From Sporocytophaga sp. (GTDB lineage Bacteria > Bacteroidota > Bacteroidia > Cytophagales > Cytophagaceae): a stretch of 64,000 nucleotides of DNA. Position 1 is the first letter of the stretch. Each line of letters opens with the position of its first letter. Location of the stretch: contig JANQAB010000002.1 in assembly GCA_024707265.1 (NCBI GenBank), positions 392,188-456,187 on the forward strand. Direction: 5' to 3'. Under the pieces are notes generated by a model. That model was not told the origin of the DNA. It saw only the letters and a program-made list of their open reading frames with translations, and did no database searches. The position numbers were made by a program, and so were the translations under genes. Positions 45,405 through 55,040 of this stretch are shown here, one piece after another.

Positions 45405-46658
45405 ATGATAGAATATAAGAGTTTTGTGTTGGAAAATGGATTGAAGGTTTTTGTGCATGAAGATTCATCCAGTCCCCAGGCGGTAATTAATATTTTGTAT
45501 AATGTTGGCTCAAAGGATGAGTCGGAAGTGAAAACTGGTTTTGCTCACTTATTCGAGCATCTTATGTTCGGTGGATCAGTTAATATCCCATCTTACGATG
45601 AACCTTTAGAAAGGGCTGGAGGCGAAAATAACGCTTTTACTTCTACTGATATCACCAACTATTACATTACGATTCCTTCTGTAAACATTGAAACTGCCTT
45701 TTGGCTGGAATCCGACAGAATGCTTTCTCTTTCCTTTGACCAGAAAACACTGGATATTCAGAAAAGCGTTGTGATTGAGGAGTTTAAGCAACGATACTTA
45801 AACCAGCCTTATGGAGATGTTTGGTTAAAGTTAAGGCCACTTGTCTACAAACAGCATCCTTATAAGTGGGCAACAATAGGTAAAGAAATTAGTCACATCG
45901 AAAGCGCAGAAATGCAGGATGTGAAAGATTTTTTTTATAAGTTTTACATTCCCAATAATGCAATTCTTGTTGTCGCCGGCGATATTACTTTTGATCGTGC
46001 CAAAGCATTGACAGAAAAATGGTTCGGTCCTATACCAGCTGGGAAACCTTATGTGAGAAACCTTCCGGTTGAACCGGTGCAAAAGGAAGAAAGAAGACAA
46101 GAAGTGATCGTTGATGTGCCTTTGGACGCTCTCTATAGAGTCTACCATATGCCTGGAAGAAAAGATCCTGAGTATTATTCCTATGATCTTTTGAGTGATA
46201 TTCTAGGGAGAGGGAAGTCCTCAAGGCTTTATGATAAACTTGTAAAAGAAAAAGAAATATTCAGCTCTATATCCGCCCATGTTTCAGGCACGGCAGATCC
46301 GGGATTGATTATTATTGAGGGAAAGCTTAATGGGAATTATACATTGGAAGTCGCCGAAGCTGAAGTACAGAAAGTGATTGATGAGTTGGTGGCAGGGAAT
46401 ATTTCTGATGATGAAGTAACAAAAGTTAAAAACCAGTCGGAAGCATCAGTATTGTTTGGTGAAGTAGAATTGCTTAATCGTTCTATGAACCTTGCATATG
46501 CAGCGTTTTTAGGGGACCCTGAAATTGTAAACAAAGAATCTGAAATGATTCAGAGTGTTACAAAAGAATCAATAATAGCTGCAGCTAAAAGAACATTTAA
46601 AATTGAAAACAGCAGTACTCTTTATTACAGAGCAAAATCGAAAGTGAATGAAAATTAA
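45405..46658 (+). CDS. M16-family (insulinase/pitrilysin) zinc peptidase
   Basis: The 417-residue single-half enzyme has the inverted zinc motif in HLFEHLMFGG (HxxEH) near residue 47 and the downstream glutamate in VVIEEFKQRYLNQPYG. A second M16 fold has GRGKSSRLYDKLVKEKEI, the region that helps bind substrate. No signal peptide, so it acts in the cytoplasm or periplasm-facing side depending on export not visible here. Its last bases overlap the ispF start by 11 bases on the same strand, so the two are translationally linked. Confidence 0.92.
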   Translation: MIEYKSFVLENGLKVFVHEDSSSPQAVINILYNVGSKDESEVKTGFAHLFEHLMFGGSVNIPSYDEPLERAGGENNAFTSTDITNYYITIPSVNIETAFWLESDRMLSLSFDQKTLDIQKSVVIEEFKQRYLNQPYGDVWLKLRPLVYKQHPYKWATIGKEISHIESAEMQDVKDFFYKFYIPNNAILVVAGDITFDRAKALTEKWFGPIPAGKPYVRNLPVEPVQKEERRQEVIVDVPLDALYRVYHMPGRKDPEYYSYDLLSDILGRGKSSRLYDKLVKEKEIFSSISAHVSGTADPGLIIIEGKLNGNYTLEVAEAEVQKVIDELVAGNISDDEVTKVKNQSEASVLFGEVELLNRSMNLAYAAFLGDPEIVNKESEMIQSVTKESIIAAAKRTFKIENSSTLYYRAKSKVNEN

Positions 46659-47127
46659 AGTTGGGTTTGGGTATGATGTACATCAACTTACAGAAGGCCG
46701 TGACCTTTGGCTGGGTGGTGTAAAAATAGAAGCAAAGTTAGGTCTGCTTGGCCACAGTGATGCAGATGTCCTGATTCATGCAATTTGTGATGCTATCCTG
46801 GGAGCTGCTAATATGAGAGATATAGGCTTTCATTTTCCCAACACTGATCCACGATGGAAAGGTGCTGATAGTAAAATTCTTCTAAAGGAGGTGTGCAGAT
46901 TGATAAGAGAAAAAGGTTGGGAGATCAGCAATATAGACGCCAGCCTTTCAATGGAGAAGCCTAAAATTAATCCACATATTCCCAAAATGCAGGAAGTACT
47001 TTCTGAAGCAATGAATATACCTCAGGAAGATATATCTATCAAAGCCACTACTAATGAAAAGCTAGGATATATAGGCAGGGAAGAAGGAGCGAATGCATTT
47101 GCGGTAGCATTAATCTTTAGAAGCTGA
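46648..47127 (+). CDS. ispF: 2-C-methyl-D-erythritol 2,4-cyclodiphosphate synthase
   Basis: The 159-residue enzyme of the MEP isoprenoid pathway has the metal-binding GYDVHQL near the N-terminus, LLGHSDADVLIHAI with the second metal residues, and the closing IKATTNEKLGYIGREEGA. All family residues appear present. The last 50 bases of the gene (47077-47127) are the first part of a 171-bp tandem repeat that extends past the stop. It follows the M16 peptidase without a gap. Confidence 0.96.
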   Translation: MKIKVGFGYDVHQLTEGRDLWLGGVKIEAKLGLLGHSDADVLIHAICDAILGAANMRDIGFHFPNTDPRWKGADSKILLKEVCRLIREKGWEISNIDASLSMEKPKINPHIPKMQEVLSEAMNIPQEDISIKATTNEKLGYIGREEGANAFAVALIFRS

Positions 47128-47931
47128 AAGCAAAAAGCTTAAAGCGGAAAGTAGACAAAAGCTACTTTAACTTTAAGCTTTCCGCTTTGTGCTTTTCGCT
47201 TACAATGCGGAATCGGATCTGCTGTTTCGCCTCTGTCATTTATAAACAGGGAAGAAGGAGCGAATGCATTTGCGGTAGCATTAATCTTTAGAAGCTGAAA
47301 GCAAAAAGCTTAAAGCGGAAAGTAGACAAAAGCTACTTTAACTTTAAGCTTTCCGCTTTGTGCTTTTCGCTTACAATGCGGAATCGGATCTGCTGTTTCG
47401 CCTCTGTCATTTATAAACAGGGAAGAAGGAGCGAATGCATTTGCGGTAGCATTAATCTTTAGAAGCTGAAAGCAAAAAGCTTAAAGCGGAAAGTAGACAA
47501 AAGCTACTTTAACTTTAAGCTTTCCGCTTTGTGATTTTCGCTTACAATGCGGAATCGGATCTGCTGTTTCGCCTCTGTCATTTATAAACAGGGAAGAAGG
47601 AGCGAATGCATTTGCGGTAGCATTAATCTTTAGAAGCTGAAAGCAAAAAGCTTAAAGCGGAAAGTAGACAAAAGCTACTTTAACTTTAAGCTTTCCGCTT
47701 TGTGATTTTCGCTTACAATGCGGAATCGGATCTGCTGTTTCGCCTCTGTCATTTATAAACAGGGAAGAAGGAGCGAATGCATTTGCGGTAGCATTAATCT
47801 TTAGAAGCTGAAAGCGGAAAGCTTAAAGCGGAAAGTAGACAAAAGCTACTTTAACTTTAAGCTTTCCGCTTTTTGCTTTTCGCTTACAAATGCGGAATCG
47901 GATCTGCTGTTCCGTCCGGGTCATTTTTTAC
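47077..47931. repeat. Five copies of a 171-bp tandem repeat spanning two gene ends
   Basis: Units begin at 47077, 47248, 47419, 47590 and 47761, an exact 171-bp period. Each unit contains the last 50 bases of ispF, then an imperfect hairpin (AAGCGGAAAG ... CTTTCCGCTT) rich in AAAGC-type words. The last part resembles the end of the convergent S8 protease gene (GCGGAATCGGATCTGCTGTT). Unit 1 is in ispF and the last merges into the true protease end at 47884. The internal copies are non-coding. Copies 3 and 4 share GATTTTCG where 1 and 2 have GCTTTTCG. Confidence 0.93.
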
Positions 47932-49084
47932 AAACCCATCTTTCTTAAAATTCTTTCCGCGCATCAGAAGGATTCCGGCCATGTGAGGAGCTGCCATCGA
48001 AGTTCCGCTTATCGTTGCATAGCCACCACTCTTATAGGTTGAAACAATTTTTACTCCCGGAGCACAGTAGTCAACACTTTTACCATAGTTGGAAAATGAT
48101 GCAAATGTATCTGTTGAATCCATTGCAGAAACCGTATAAATATTGGGATGATTTACTTTTGCCGGTGAAGAACTGTCTGTTTTAATGCCAGAGTTTCCTG
48201 CTGCTATGGAAAATACAAATCCTTTATTAGCTGCATTCAGCACTTCTTTATCCAGAGAGGGGGAATATCCTCCCCCTAAGCTCATATTAATTACATCGCC
48301 AGCTTTCCCATACTGCTCAATGTGCTGCACTGCTGCAATTATATTTGAAATACTTCCTTTACCTTGTGCATCCATAGATTTTAATGCAATTACAGTAGCT
48401 CCTGAGGCAACTCCTACAACTCCAAATCCGTTGTCTTTTGCTGCAATGATGCCGGCGACGTGTGTCCCATGTCCATGATCATCATTAACTGTTGTGCCGG
48501 AGATAAAAGATCTTGACTTATAAGCATCTACTACCAGATCAGGATGGCTAAGATCAACTCCTGTATCTATAATCCAGACATATTTTCCGGATCCTTCGGC
48601 ATGTCCCACTCTCTTTGCTCCCCAGCCTGGTGCCTGATATTCTACACGGGCAGGACAATCGCTGATGGATACGATCTTATCGTGCTCAAGATATTCTATA
48701 TTGGGATCTTTCTTTAGTTTTTCTACTTCACTGGATTCAAGCTTAATGGCAACGCCTTTAAGATTGCCTTCAAAAGTGCGAAGTATCTTTTCCGGATCAA
48801 TTCTGTTTGTCCTTAGTACTTTATGAAAAGCCCTGGTGCCAAGTTTCTCGCCTGTTTCAGCATATTTTACAATATACTGGCCTGGAATAACTTCCCCGTT
48901 GTTCAGTGCTGATGCTGTAAGGCATTCGTCTTTATCTCCGCTAGACGGAGGTGTGGTTGGTGTAGATGGTGTTTGTGTAGTCGGTTCCACTTCTCTTTCC
49001 TTTTTACAAGCTGAAAATAGGAGCGTTAAAGCAAGTGAATAGGGGATGATTTTTTTTTCCTTTTCTTAAAAGATTTGAAAACAT
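47884..49084 (-). CDS. S8-family serine protease lipoprotein, frame broken in a T9 run
   Basis: The mature protease has an I9-type propeptide region followed by the full subtilisin triad: Asp in WIIDTGVDLSHPD, His in DDHGHGTHVAGI, Ser in ISGTSMAAPHMAG. The ATG at 49084 gives MFSNLLRKGKKIIPYSLALT. Removing one T from the T9 run at 49050-49058 joins it to LLFSACKKEREVEP, a lipobox with cysteine. The protease is thus a lipoprotein of about 400 residues, probably on the periplasmic or outer face. Its last bases end in the 171-bp repeat block. Confidence 0.87.
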
Positions 49085-49354
49085 AGAGGATATTTAAGAT
49101 TAATCAGGCTCAACATCCTGCCTGAATTATTTATAAACCCTAAACATAATCCTTGTGTGTGATGGTTCAGTTGAATGAAAAATTGTAAAGTGAAAAGCTG
49201 AAGGCTTAAAGTTGAAAGCTGAAAGTGAACTCCGTAATGGCTGGTCTTTCTCTCAACTCACTTGAAAGTGTGTCAGGTTGAAAGGTCTGACATTGTGGGG
49301 ATACTTAAGGGAAAGAAATATCTCGAATTTATTTTGCAATCCTTAAGGGATTGA

Positions 49355-49432
49355 ATGTTTATAGAAAGAGGGCTTAGCGTTGATGCGACCCCGAAGGGGT
49401 CGTATGTATTTTTAGGGATTATCTATAAACAT
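49355..49432. repeat. Small palindromic element with inner GC hairpin
   Basis: An 11-bp inverted repeat, ATGTTTATAGA (49355-49365) and TCTATAAACAT (49422-49432), encloses a GC-rich hairpin CGACCCC-GAA-GGGGTCG (49386-49402). Size and form fit a small non-autonomous repeat (MITE-like or REP-like). Only one copy is seen in this window and it carries no reading frame. Confidence 0.55.
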
Positions 49433-49509
49433 GTGACCTCTTCAAGGTTTTAACCTTTCTCAAAAAAGGATGATGTTAAAAAGCCAGGCAGAAGTAACTG
49501 CCTGGGTTT

Positions 49510-49548
49510 GTTATTGATGCCATCGCTTAGAGCGATGGCATCAATAAC
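49510..49548. other. Perfect 18-bp hairpin without T run
   Basis: GTTATTGATGCCATCGCT (49510-49527), loop TAG, AGCGATGGCATCAATAAC (49531-49548). The stem is perfect and very stable but lacks the T run of a terminator. It lies between the palindromic element and the cysN terminator. Confidence 0.7.
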
Positions 49549-49555
49549 ACTTCAT

Positions 49556-49590
49556 AAAAAAAGCGAAGAGATCATCTTCGCTTTTTTTTG
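49556..49590 (-). terminator. Rho-independent terminator of the cys genes
   Basis: AAGCGAAGA (49561-49569) pairs with TCTTCGCTT (49575-49583), flanked by A and T runs. On the minus strand the stem is followed by a T run, 20 bases after the cysN stop. Confidence 0.88.
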
Positions 49591-49610
49591 TATTTTTTAA
49601 AAGAGGATTC

Positions 49611-50888
49611 TTAAATAATCATTCCGGCGCCTACAGTTTCATTGGTAAACTCATCAACAAGTATTACGCTTCCTGTAGATCTGTTATTCTTATAGCTATC
49701 GAAGAACAAAGGACTGGTTGTTCTTATAAGGATTCTTCCGATATCATTAAGCCCGATAGATTTATCATCTTCTATTTTATGCAGGTTGTTGATGTTTACT
49801 TTGTAACGAACATCTTTTACAACACATTTAGCTTCTCGTGAAGTATGTCTGATGATATATTTTGAAGCCGGATTTAATTTTTTATCGTTTAACCAGCAGA
49901 TCATCAATTCGACATCCTGTCCGGAGGTAGGTTGATTGTTCGGTTTCACAATCATGTCTCCACGGCTGATATCAATATCGTCTTGAAGTGTTATTGTTAC
50001 TGACATAGGAGGGAATGCTTCTTCAAGTTTTCCGTCAACAGTTTCAATAGACTTAATTTTTGAAGTAAATCCTGAAGGAAGCGCAACCACTTCATCTCCT
50101 GGTTTGAAAACTCCGCCTTCAACTCTTCCGGCATAACCTCTGAAATCGTGATACTCCTCACTCAACGGACGAATTACCCACTGAACCGGGAATCTTGAAT
50201 CAATATAATTAAGGTCTGAATTGATATTTACATTTTCCAAGGTATAGAGAAGTGTTCCTCCTTTATACCAAGGCATGTTTTCAGATTCATCCACTACGTT
50301 ATCTCCGTGCAAAGCAGAAATTGGGATGTAACGGATATCAGGTACAGCTAATTTAGAGGAAAAGTCAGAAAACTGCTGTTTGATCTTTTCAAAAACTTCC
50401 TCTTTATAGTCAACAAGGTCCATCTTGTTAACACAAATGATAATGTGTTTTATCTGAAGCAAAGATGCAATAAACGCATGTCTGCATGTCTGCTCTACAA
50501 CTCCATGTCTTGCATCCACAAGCACGATAGCAAGGTTTGCTGTAGAAGCTCCTGTTACCATGTTTCTTGTATACTGAATATGGCCAGGGGTATCAGCGAT
50601 GATGAATTTTCTTTTTGGAGTGGCAAAATATCTGTAAGCCACATCTATGGTAATACCTTGTTCTCTTTCAGCCCTAAGTCCGTCAGTAAGTAGTGCAAGG
50701 TTTACATAGCCGTCTCCTCTTTGCTCACTGGTTCTTTCAATGGCTTCCAGCTGGTCTTCAAAGATAGATTTAGAATCGTAAAGCAGTCTTCCTATCAGGG
50801 TACTTTTTCCGTCGTCTACACTTCCCGCTGTGGTGAACCTTAGAAGGTCCATTTCAAGATAGCTATTTTTAGTTTGTGTTTCAGTCAT
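49611..50888 (-). CDS. cysN: Sulfate adenylyltransferase subunit 1 (GTPase)
   Basis: The 425-residue regulatory GTPase of ATP sulfurylase works with CysD to make adenosine 5'-phosphosulfate from sulfate. It has the GTP-binding P-loop in TAGSVDDGKSTLIGRLLYD, DTPGHIQYTRNM, the NKMDL guanine motif, and a translation-factor-like C-terminal barrel pair. It lacks the fused CysC kinase; that enzyme is a separate gene here. It is last in the minus-strand cysC-cysD-cysN cluster, which ends at the terminator at 49556. Confidence 0.97.
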   Translation of the reverse strand: MTETQTKNSYLEMDLLRFTTAGSVDDGKSTLIGRLLYDSKSIFEDQLEAIERTSEQRGDGYVNLALLTDGLRAEREQGITIDVAYRYFATPKRKFIIADTPGHIQYTRNMVTGASTANLAIVLVDARHGVVEQTCRHAFIASLLQIKHIIICVNKMDLVDYKEEVFEKIKQQFSDFSSKLAVPDIRYIPISALHGDNVVDESENMPWYKGGTLLYTLENVNINSDLNYIDSRFPVQWVIRPLSEEYHDFRGYAGRVEGGVFKPGDEVVALPSGFTSKIKSIETVDGKLEEAFPPMSVTITLQDDIDISRGDMIVKPNNQPTSGQDVELMICWLNDKKLNPASKYIIRHTSREAKCVVKDVRYKVNINNLHKIEDDKSIGLNDIGRILIRTTSPLFFDSYKNNRSTGSVILVDEFTNETVGAGMII

Positions 50889-50953
50889 TGCTTTAAGGCT
50901 GTTATAATTTCAGTCGGCTAACTGTTTGAATTGTACGTCTTGAAATTGATTTA

Positions 50954-51859
50954 TTAAAAATATCCTTGTTTCTTTCTGTCTTCCATTGCAGCTTCTGATC
51001 TTTTGTCATCAGCTCTGGTGCCACGTTCAGTCTGGCGCGCAACAGCAACTTCCTGGATGATTTCATCAAGTGTAGAAGCTTCTGATTCAACGGCTCCTGT
51101 ACAAGTCATATCGCCAACGGTTCTGAATCTGATAATTCTCTCTTCGTAATATTCATCTTTTAGAAGAGTGATATAATCGGATTTTGCTAAAAGCATTCCG
51201 TTTCTGTCAACAATGGTTCTTTTATGAGAAAAATAAATTGTTGGAATTTCAAGTTTTTCCATGGCTATATATTGCCATACATCCATTTCAGTCCAGTTAC
51301 TCAAAGGGAAAATTCTGAAGTGCTCGCCCTGGCTCTTTTTGCCATTGAAGAGATTCCAGAGTTCCGGTCTTTGATTTTTTGGGTCCCACTGGCCGAACTC
51401 GTCTCTGTGAGAGAAGAAACGCTCTTTCGCTCTTGCTTTTTCTTCATCTCTTCTGGCCCCACCGAAGCAGGCATCAAACTTAAATTCTTCAATGGCATCA
51501 AGAAGCGTAATGGTCTGAAGTCCGTTTCTACTTGGGTTTGGTCCTTTTTCCTCAACAGCTCTTCCTTGATTTATTGAGTCCTGTACATTTCTCACAATAA
51601 GTCTTGCGCCAACTTTTTTCACAAGATCATCTCTGAAGTCGAGAGCTTCCTGAAAGTTGTGTCCTGTATCGATATGCATCAATGGAAATGGAAGCTTTGC
51701 AGGCCAGAATGCCTTCTGAGCAAGTCTTACCATCACAATAGAGTCTTTTCCTCCCGAAAAAAGTAATGCAGGTCTTTCAAACTGTGCGGCCACTTCTCTC
51801 ATGATGAATATCGCTTCCGCCTCAAGCTGTTTCAGGTGACTTAAATTGTAGGAAATCAT
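50954..51859 (-). CDS. cysD: Sulfate adenylyltransferase subunit 2
   Basis: The 301-residue ATP pyrophosphatase-fold subunit carries the SGGKDS motif in LLFSGGKDSIVMVRLAQKAF. The family tail TVGDMTCTGAVES and GTRADDKRSEAAME are present. With CysN it converts sulfate and ATP to APS. It is 50 bases downstream of cysC and 65 bases upstream of cysN on the same strand. Confidence 0.97.
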   Translation of the reverse strand: MISYNLSHLKQLEAEAIFIMREVAAQFERPALLFSGGKDSIVMVRLAQKAFWPAKLPFPLMHIDTGHNFQEALDFRDDLVKKVGARLIVRNVQDSINQGRAVEEKGPNPSRNGLQTITLLDAIEEFKFDACFGGARRDEEKARAKERFFSHRDEFGQWDPKNQRPELWNLFNGKKSQGEHFRIFPLSNWTEMDVWQYIAMEKLEIPTIYFSHKRTIVDRNGMLLAKSDYITLLKDEYYEERIIRFRTVGDMTCTGAVESEASTLDEIIQEVAVARQTERGTRADDKRSEAAMEDRKKQGYF

Positions 51860-51909
51860 AGGTTATAGGGTTTGAAAGCCAATTTGGCTTAACTATTACA
51901 ATTTTAAGG

Positions 51910-52515
51910 TTAATTTATTTTTATCTTTTTGTAAACTGAAGTCAGGATCTCTTCTTTGCACATATCCAAAGGTTTAAGATCTGTCCTTACTTCCAGACTA
52001 GGATTTTGTGGCTCTTCAAAAGGTGAATCCAATCCGGTGAAATTTTTTAATTCTCCATTTCTGGCCTTGCGATACAATCCTTTTACATCTCTTTGCTCAC
52101 ATACTTCAAACGGACAATTCACATACAGCTCAAAGTAATCTTCAGCACCGATAATATTTCTGGCCATATTGCGGATTTCTTCTGTCGGACTTATTAAAGA
52201 ACAGATAGTTATAATGCCGCAGTTGAGAAATAATTTTGAAACCTCTGCTGCTCTTCTGATATTTTCTATTCTGTCAGCTTCAGAAAAACCAAGATTATTA
52301 TTTATCCCTGTTCTTAAATTGTCTCCATCCAGTAACTGTGTCAGGAATCCGTTTTTATGTAGATCTTGCTCAATGGCTTTCGCTAAAGTACTTTTTCCGG
52401 AACCAGAAAGACCTACCATCCAGATCACAACAGATTTCTGGCGTAAAATCGTTTCCTTATCTTCCCTTTTAAGAATTCGATCAAATATTGGGTGAATATT
52501 TTCCAATGGATGCAA
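51910..52515 (-). CDS. cysC: Adenylyl-sulfate kinase
   Basis: The 201-residue kinase phosphorylates APS at the 3' position to form PAPS. It has the P-loop GLSGSGKSTLAKAIE, the DGDNLRTGINNNLGFSE substrate motif and the family FEVCEQRDVKGLY segment. It is the first gene of the cysC-cysD-cysN unit and divergent from cysQ (95-bp gap), so all four probably share a promoter region. No PAPS reductase gene (cysH) is in the window. Confidence 0.96.
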   Translation of the reverse strand: MHPLENIHPIFDRILKREDKETILRQKSVVIWMVGLSGSGKSTLAKAIEQDLHKNGFLTQLLDGDNLRTGINNNLGFSEADRIENIRRAAEVSKLFLNCGIITICSLISPTEEIRNMARNIIGAEDYFELYVNCPFEVCEQRDVKGLYRKARNGELKNFTGLDSPFEEPQNPSLEVRTDLKPLDMCKEEILTSVYKKIKIN

Positions 52516-52610
52516 AGAAATTTTAATCTGTAAAATTACTACATTTTCAGTAAAAAAAAGAGAGAATGACCAAAATTATCTAAATTTGAAACTCAATAAA
52601 AAGAGGATTC

Positions 52611-53393
52611 ATGCAACTGCCTGAAATTAATTTTGATAAGGTACAAGAAATCGCCCTGGGGGCAGGCAAACTCATAATGGAAGTCTATAGGCTGCCAGAT
52701 TTTACAGATCTTATTGATACTAAAGCCGATAATTCACCATTAACGCTCGCTGACAAAAAATCTAATGATTATATCGTTGCAGGTTTAAATAGTCTTACGC
52801 CACAGATACCAATCATATCCGAAGAAGAAAAAGAAGTTCCATTTGATGTAAGAAAAAACTGGTCAATATTCTGGCTGGTCGATCCTCTGGATGGAACTAA
52901 AGAATTTATTAAAAGAAACGGTGAATTTACTGTAAACATAGGACTTATCGTGAATGGGTACCCTGTAGCGGGTGTTATATATGCTCCTGCTTTGGATGAA
53001 ATGTACTATGGCCAGATTGGAAAAGGCAGTTTTAAAAGTAGTAACGGAAAAACTTTTCCAATAAAAGTAAGCGATAGAAAAACAAACCTTATTGCCGTTG
53101 GAAGCCGCTCGCATGCTGCAAAAGAGGAAGAAGAGTTTTTCTCAAAATTTAATGTGGCAGACAGGATTTCCAAAGGAAGTTCATTGAAGTTCTGTCTGCT
53201 TGCTGAAGGAAGCGCTGATCTTTATTATCGCCATGGTCCTACGATGGAGTGGGATACCGGCGCAGGCCAGGCTATCGTGGAAGCAAGTGGTGGGGTTGTT
53301 GTAAATCTGGGCAAAAAGAGATTTGAATACAATAAAGAATCTTTGCTTAATAGTAGTTTTATCTGTGCTTCTGACGAAGTATTTCTTAGCTGA
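52611..53393 (+). CDS. cysQ: 3'(2'),5'-bisphosphate nucleotidase
   Basis: The 260-residue inositol-monophosphatase-fold enzyme removes the 3' phosphate of PAP (and PAPS), the by-product of sulfotransferases. It has the metal glutamates in SEEEKE, the DPLDGTKEFIKRNGEFTVN motif and WDTGAGQAIVEASGG at the third metal site. It starts a plus-strand run of four genes (glycosyltransferase, WbqC, sulfotransferase) with short gaps, which suits a role in recycling PAP made by the sulfotransferase. Confidence 0.95.
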   Translation: MQLPEINFDKVQEIALGAGKLIMEVYRLPDFTDLIDTKADNSPLTLADKKSNDYIVAGLNSLTPQIPIISEEEKEVPFDVRKNWSIFWLVDPLDGTKEFIKRNGEFTVNIGLIVNGYPVAGVIYAPALDEMYYGQIGKGSFKSSNGKTFPIKVSDRKTNLIAVGSRSHAAKEEEEFFSKFNVADRISKGSSLKFCLLAEGSADLYYRHGPTMEWDTGAGQAIVEASGGVVVNLGKKRFEYNKESLLNSSFICASDEVFLS

Positions 53394-53413
53394 CAGCTGC
53401 ATAAAGTTTTAAT

Positions 53414-54349
53414 ATGATTTCCTCTGAAATTAGTTATTCTGTTGTTGTTCCTGTATTTAACAGTTCGCATTCTCTCGTAGAATTGAGAGACAGAATTGAT
53501 GCTGTTTTCAAAAATGAAATGAAGGAAACATACGAGCTTATTTTTATTGATGATGGCTCTGAAAGTGAACTAACATGGCCATTTTTAAATGGTCTTTCAA
53601 AAAAATATAAAGAAGTTACAAGCATCCGCCTAATGAGAAATTTTGGTAAACAAGGTGCTTTGCTTTGCGGTTTTTCTAATGCTAAAGGTCGTTACATTAT
53701 TACAATAGATGATGATCTTCAGCATTTTCCAGAAGATATTCCATCTCTTGCAGCTCTGAATGCTCATGATGTGGTCATTGGAAGGTTTGAGAATAAAGAA
53801 CACAATTTAAGTAAAAGAATTTTTAGTCGAGTAAATAATTGGTTTGAAACAAAGTTGCTCGGCAAACCTGAGCATATCACAAATAGCCCATTCAAGCTTA
53901 TAAGAGCTGAAGTAGTGAATTCATTTCTGCAAATTAAAACTCCGAATCCATCTTTAAGCGCTTTGCTGTTTTTTGTTACCAAGGATGTGAAGAATGTATC
54001 TGTCCGCCATGCAAAAAGACCATATGGCAAATCAGGTTTTACACTTAAAAAGATGTTCGAAACCTTTGCTAGTATGCTTTTCAATAATAGCAGCTTTTTA
54101 TTAAAGCTTATTGCATATGCCGGTATTTCTATTTCATTTTTCAGCTTTCTGCTGGCATTGATCTATTTTATAAAGAAGCTTACAGTAGGCATACCGGTTC
54201 CAGGTTATGCATCTTTAGTCACAGTGACCTTGTTTATTGGAGGGCTTATGCTATTCTCCATAGGCATAGTCGGAGAATATCTGATCAGGATTATTAATGG
54301 TGTCGAATTGAAACCTGCTTACGTTGTCAGGGAAAAATCCGAAGGATAA
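53414..54349 (+). CDS. Family 2 glycosyltransferase, DPM1/GtrB-like with two membrane helices
   Basis: The 311-residue protein has a GT-A domain (VVVPVFNSSHSLVELRDRID, then FIDDGSES and TIDDDLQHFPEDIP with the DxD metal site). Two C-terminal membrane helices follow (about 235-258 and 272-295). This is the layout of polyprenyl-phosphate sugar transferases (GtrB, ArnC, DPM1), which load a sugar onto a lipid carrier. The gene follows cysQ by 20 bases. Confidence 0.9.
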   Translation: MISSEISYSVVVPVFNSSHSLVELRDRIDAVFKNEMKETYELIFIDDGSESELTWPFLNGLSKKYKEVTSIRLMRNFGKQGALLCGFSNAKGRYIITIDDDLQHFPEDIPSLAALNAHDVVIGRFENKEHNLSKRIFSRVNNWFETKLLGKPEHITNSPFKLIRAEVVNSFLQIKTPNPSLSALLFFVTKDVKNVSVRHAKRPYGKSGFTLKKMFETFASMLFNNSSFLLKLIAYAGISISFFSFLLALIYFIKKLTVGIPVPGYASLVTVTLFIGGLMLFSIGIVGEYLIRIINGVELKPAYVVREKSEG

Positions 54350-54350
54350 G

Positions 54351-55040
54351 ATGAAAAAGACTGTAGTCATCCTTCAGTCAAATTATATTCCTTGGAAAGG
54401 ATATTTTGATTTAATCAACATCGCAGATGAGTTTATCTTCCTGGATGATGTGCAGTATACTGTGAGAGATTGGAGAAATAGAAACAGGATCAAAACGGAA
54501 ACAGGCTTAAAATGGTTAACGATTCCTATTGGTAACAAGCGTGACAAAGATATCAATAAGGTATATTTTTCTGATGATAGATGGAAACATAAGCATTTAC
54601 AGCAGCTTAAGCTAAGTTATATGCAGGCCCCTTATTTCAGAGATACGATGGATCTTATTGATGATATTTACAAAAATCCCACCAATAGCTTGTCAGAGTT
54701 CAATCAATTTGCAATAGCGAAAATAGCTGCAGGGCTTGGAATTAAGACTGAGTTTAAGGATTCTTCAACTTTTCATGCAAAGGGGAAGAGCACTGAAAGA
54801 CTTATAGATATCCTAATTAAAACGGGAGCAACCCATTATCTGAGCGGTCCCGCGGGGAGGGGTTATATCAATAGCACTCTATTTGAAAAGGCTGGGATTG
54901 AACTTGAGTATTTTGATTATTCAGGCTACCTTGAATACCCTCAGTTATTCCCTCCATTTGTTCATGAAGTAACAATTCTTGATTTGATTTTCAATACTGG
55001 TCCTAAAGCCATTCAATATTTTAAAAGCTTTAAACCATGA
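54351..55040 (+). CDS. WbqC-family protein
   Basis: From the ATG at 54351 the product is 229 residues: VVILQSNYIPWKGYFDLINI, then DEFIFLDDVQYTVRDWRNRN, and later THYLSGPAGRGYIN. These are the hallmark stretches of WbqC, found in O-antigen and capsule gene clusters; the exact reaction is not established. The upstream in-frame start at 54324 overlaps the glycosyltransferase and is less likely. Its stop overlaps the sulfotransferase start by 4 bases. Confidence 0.9.
   Translation: MKKTVVILQSNYIPWKGYFDLINIADEFIFLDDVQYTVRDWRNRNRIKTETGLKWLTIPIGNKRDKDINKVYFSDDRWKHKHLQQLKLSYMQAPYFRDTMDLIDDIYKNPTNSLSEFNQFAIAKIAAGLGIKTEFKDSSTFHAKGKSTERLIDILIKTGATHYLSGPAGRGYINSTLFEKAGIELEYFDYSGYLEYPQLFPPFVHEVTILDLIFNTGPKAIQYFKSFKP

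Noticed and set aside
47077-47931. 171-bp repeats considered as CRISPR or as extra coding copies of ispF
   Set aside because: Whole units are tandem with no unique spacers, and only the last 16 codons of ispF are copied.
49338-49352. Short palindrome AATCCTTAAGGGATT taken as an operator
   Set aside because: It lies far from any start codon and is not repeated near a promoter; no support for a regulatory role.
49386-49402. GC-rich hairpin considered as a terminator
   Set aside because: No T run follows on either strand and it sits inside a larger palindromic element.
51224-51577. Plus-strand open frame opposite cysD
   Set aside because: cysD is a full-length conserved enzyme on the other strand; the frame is a shadow.
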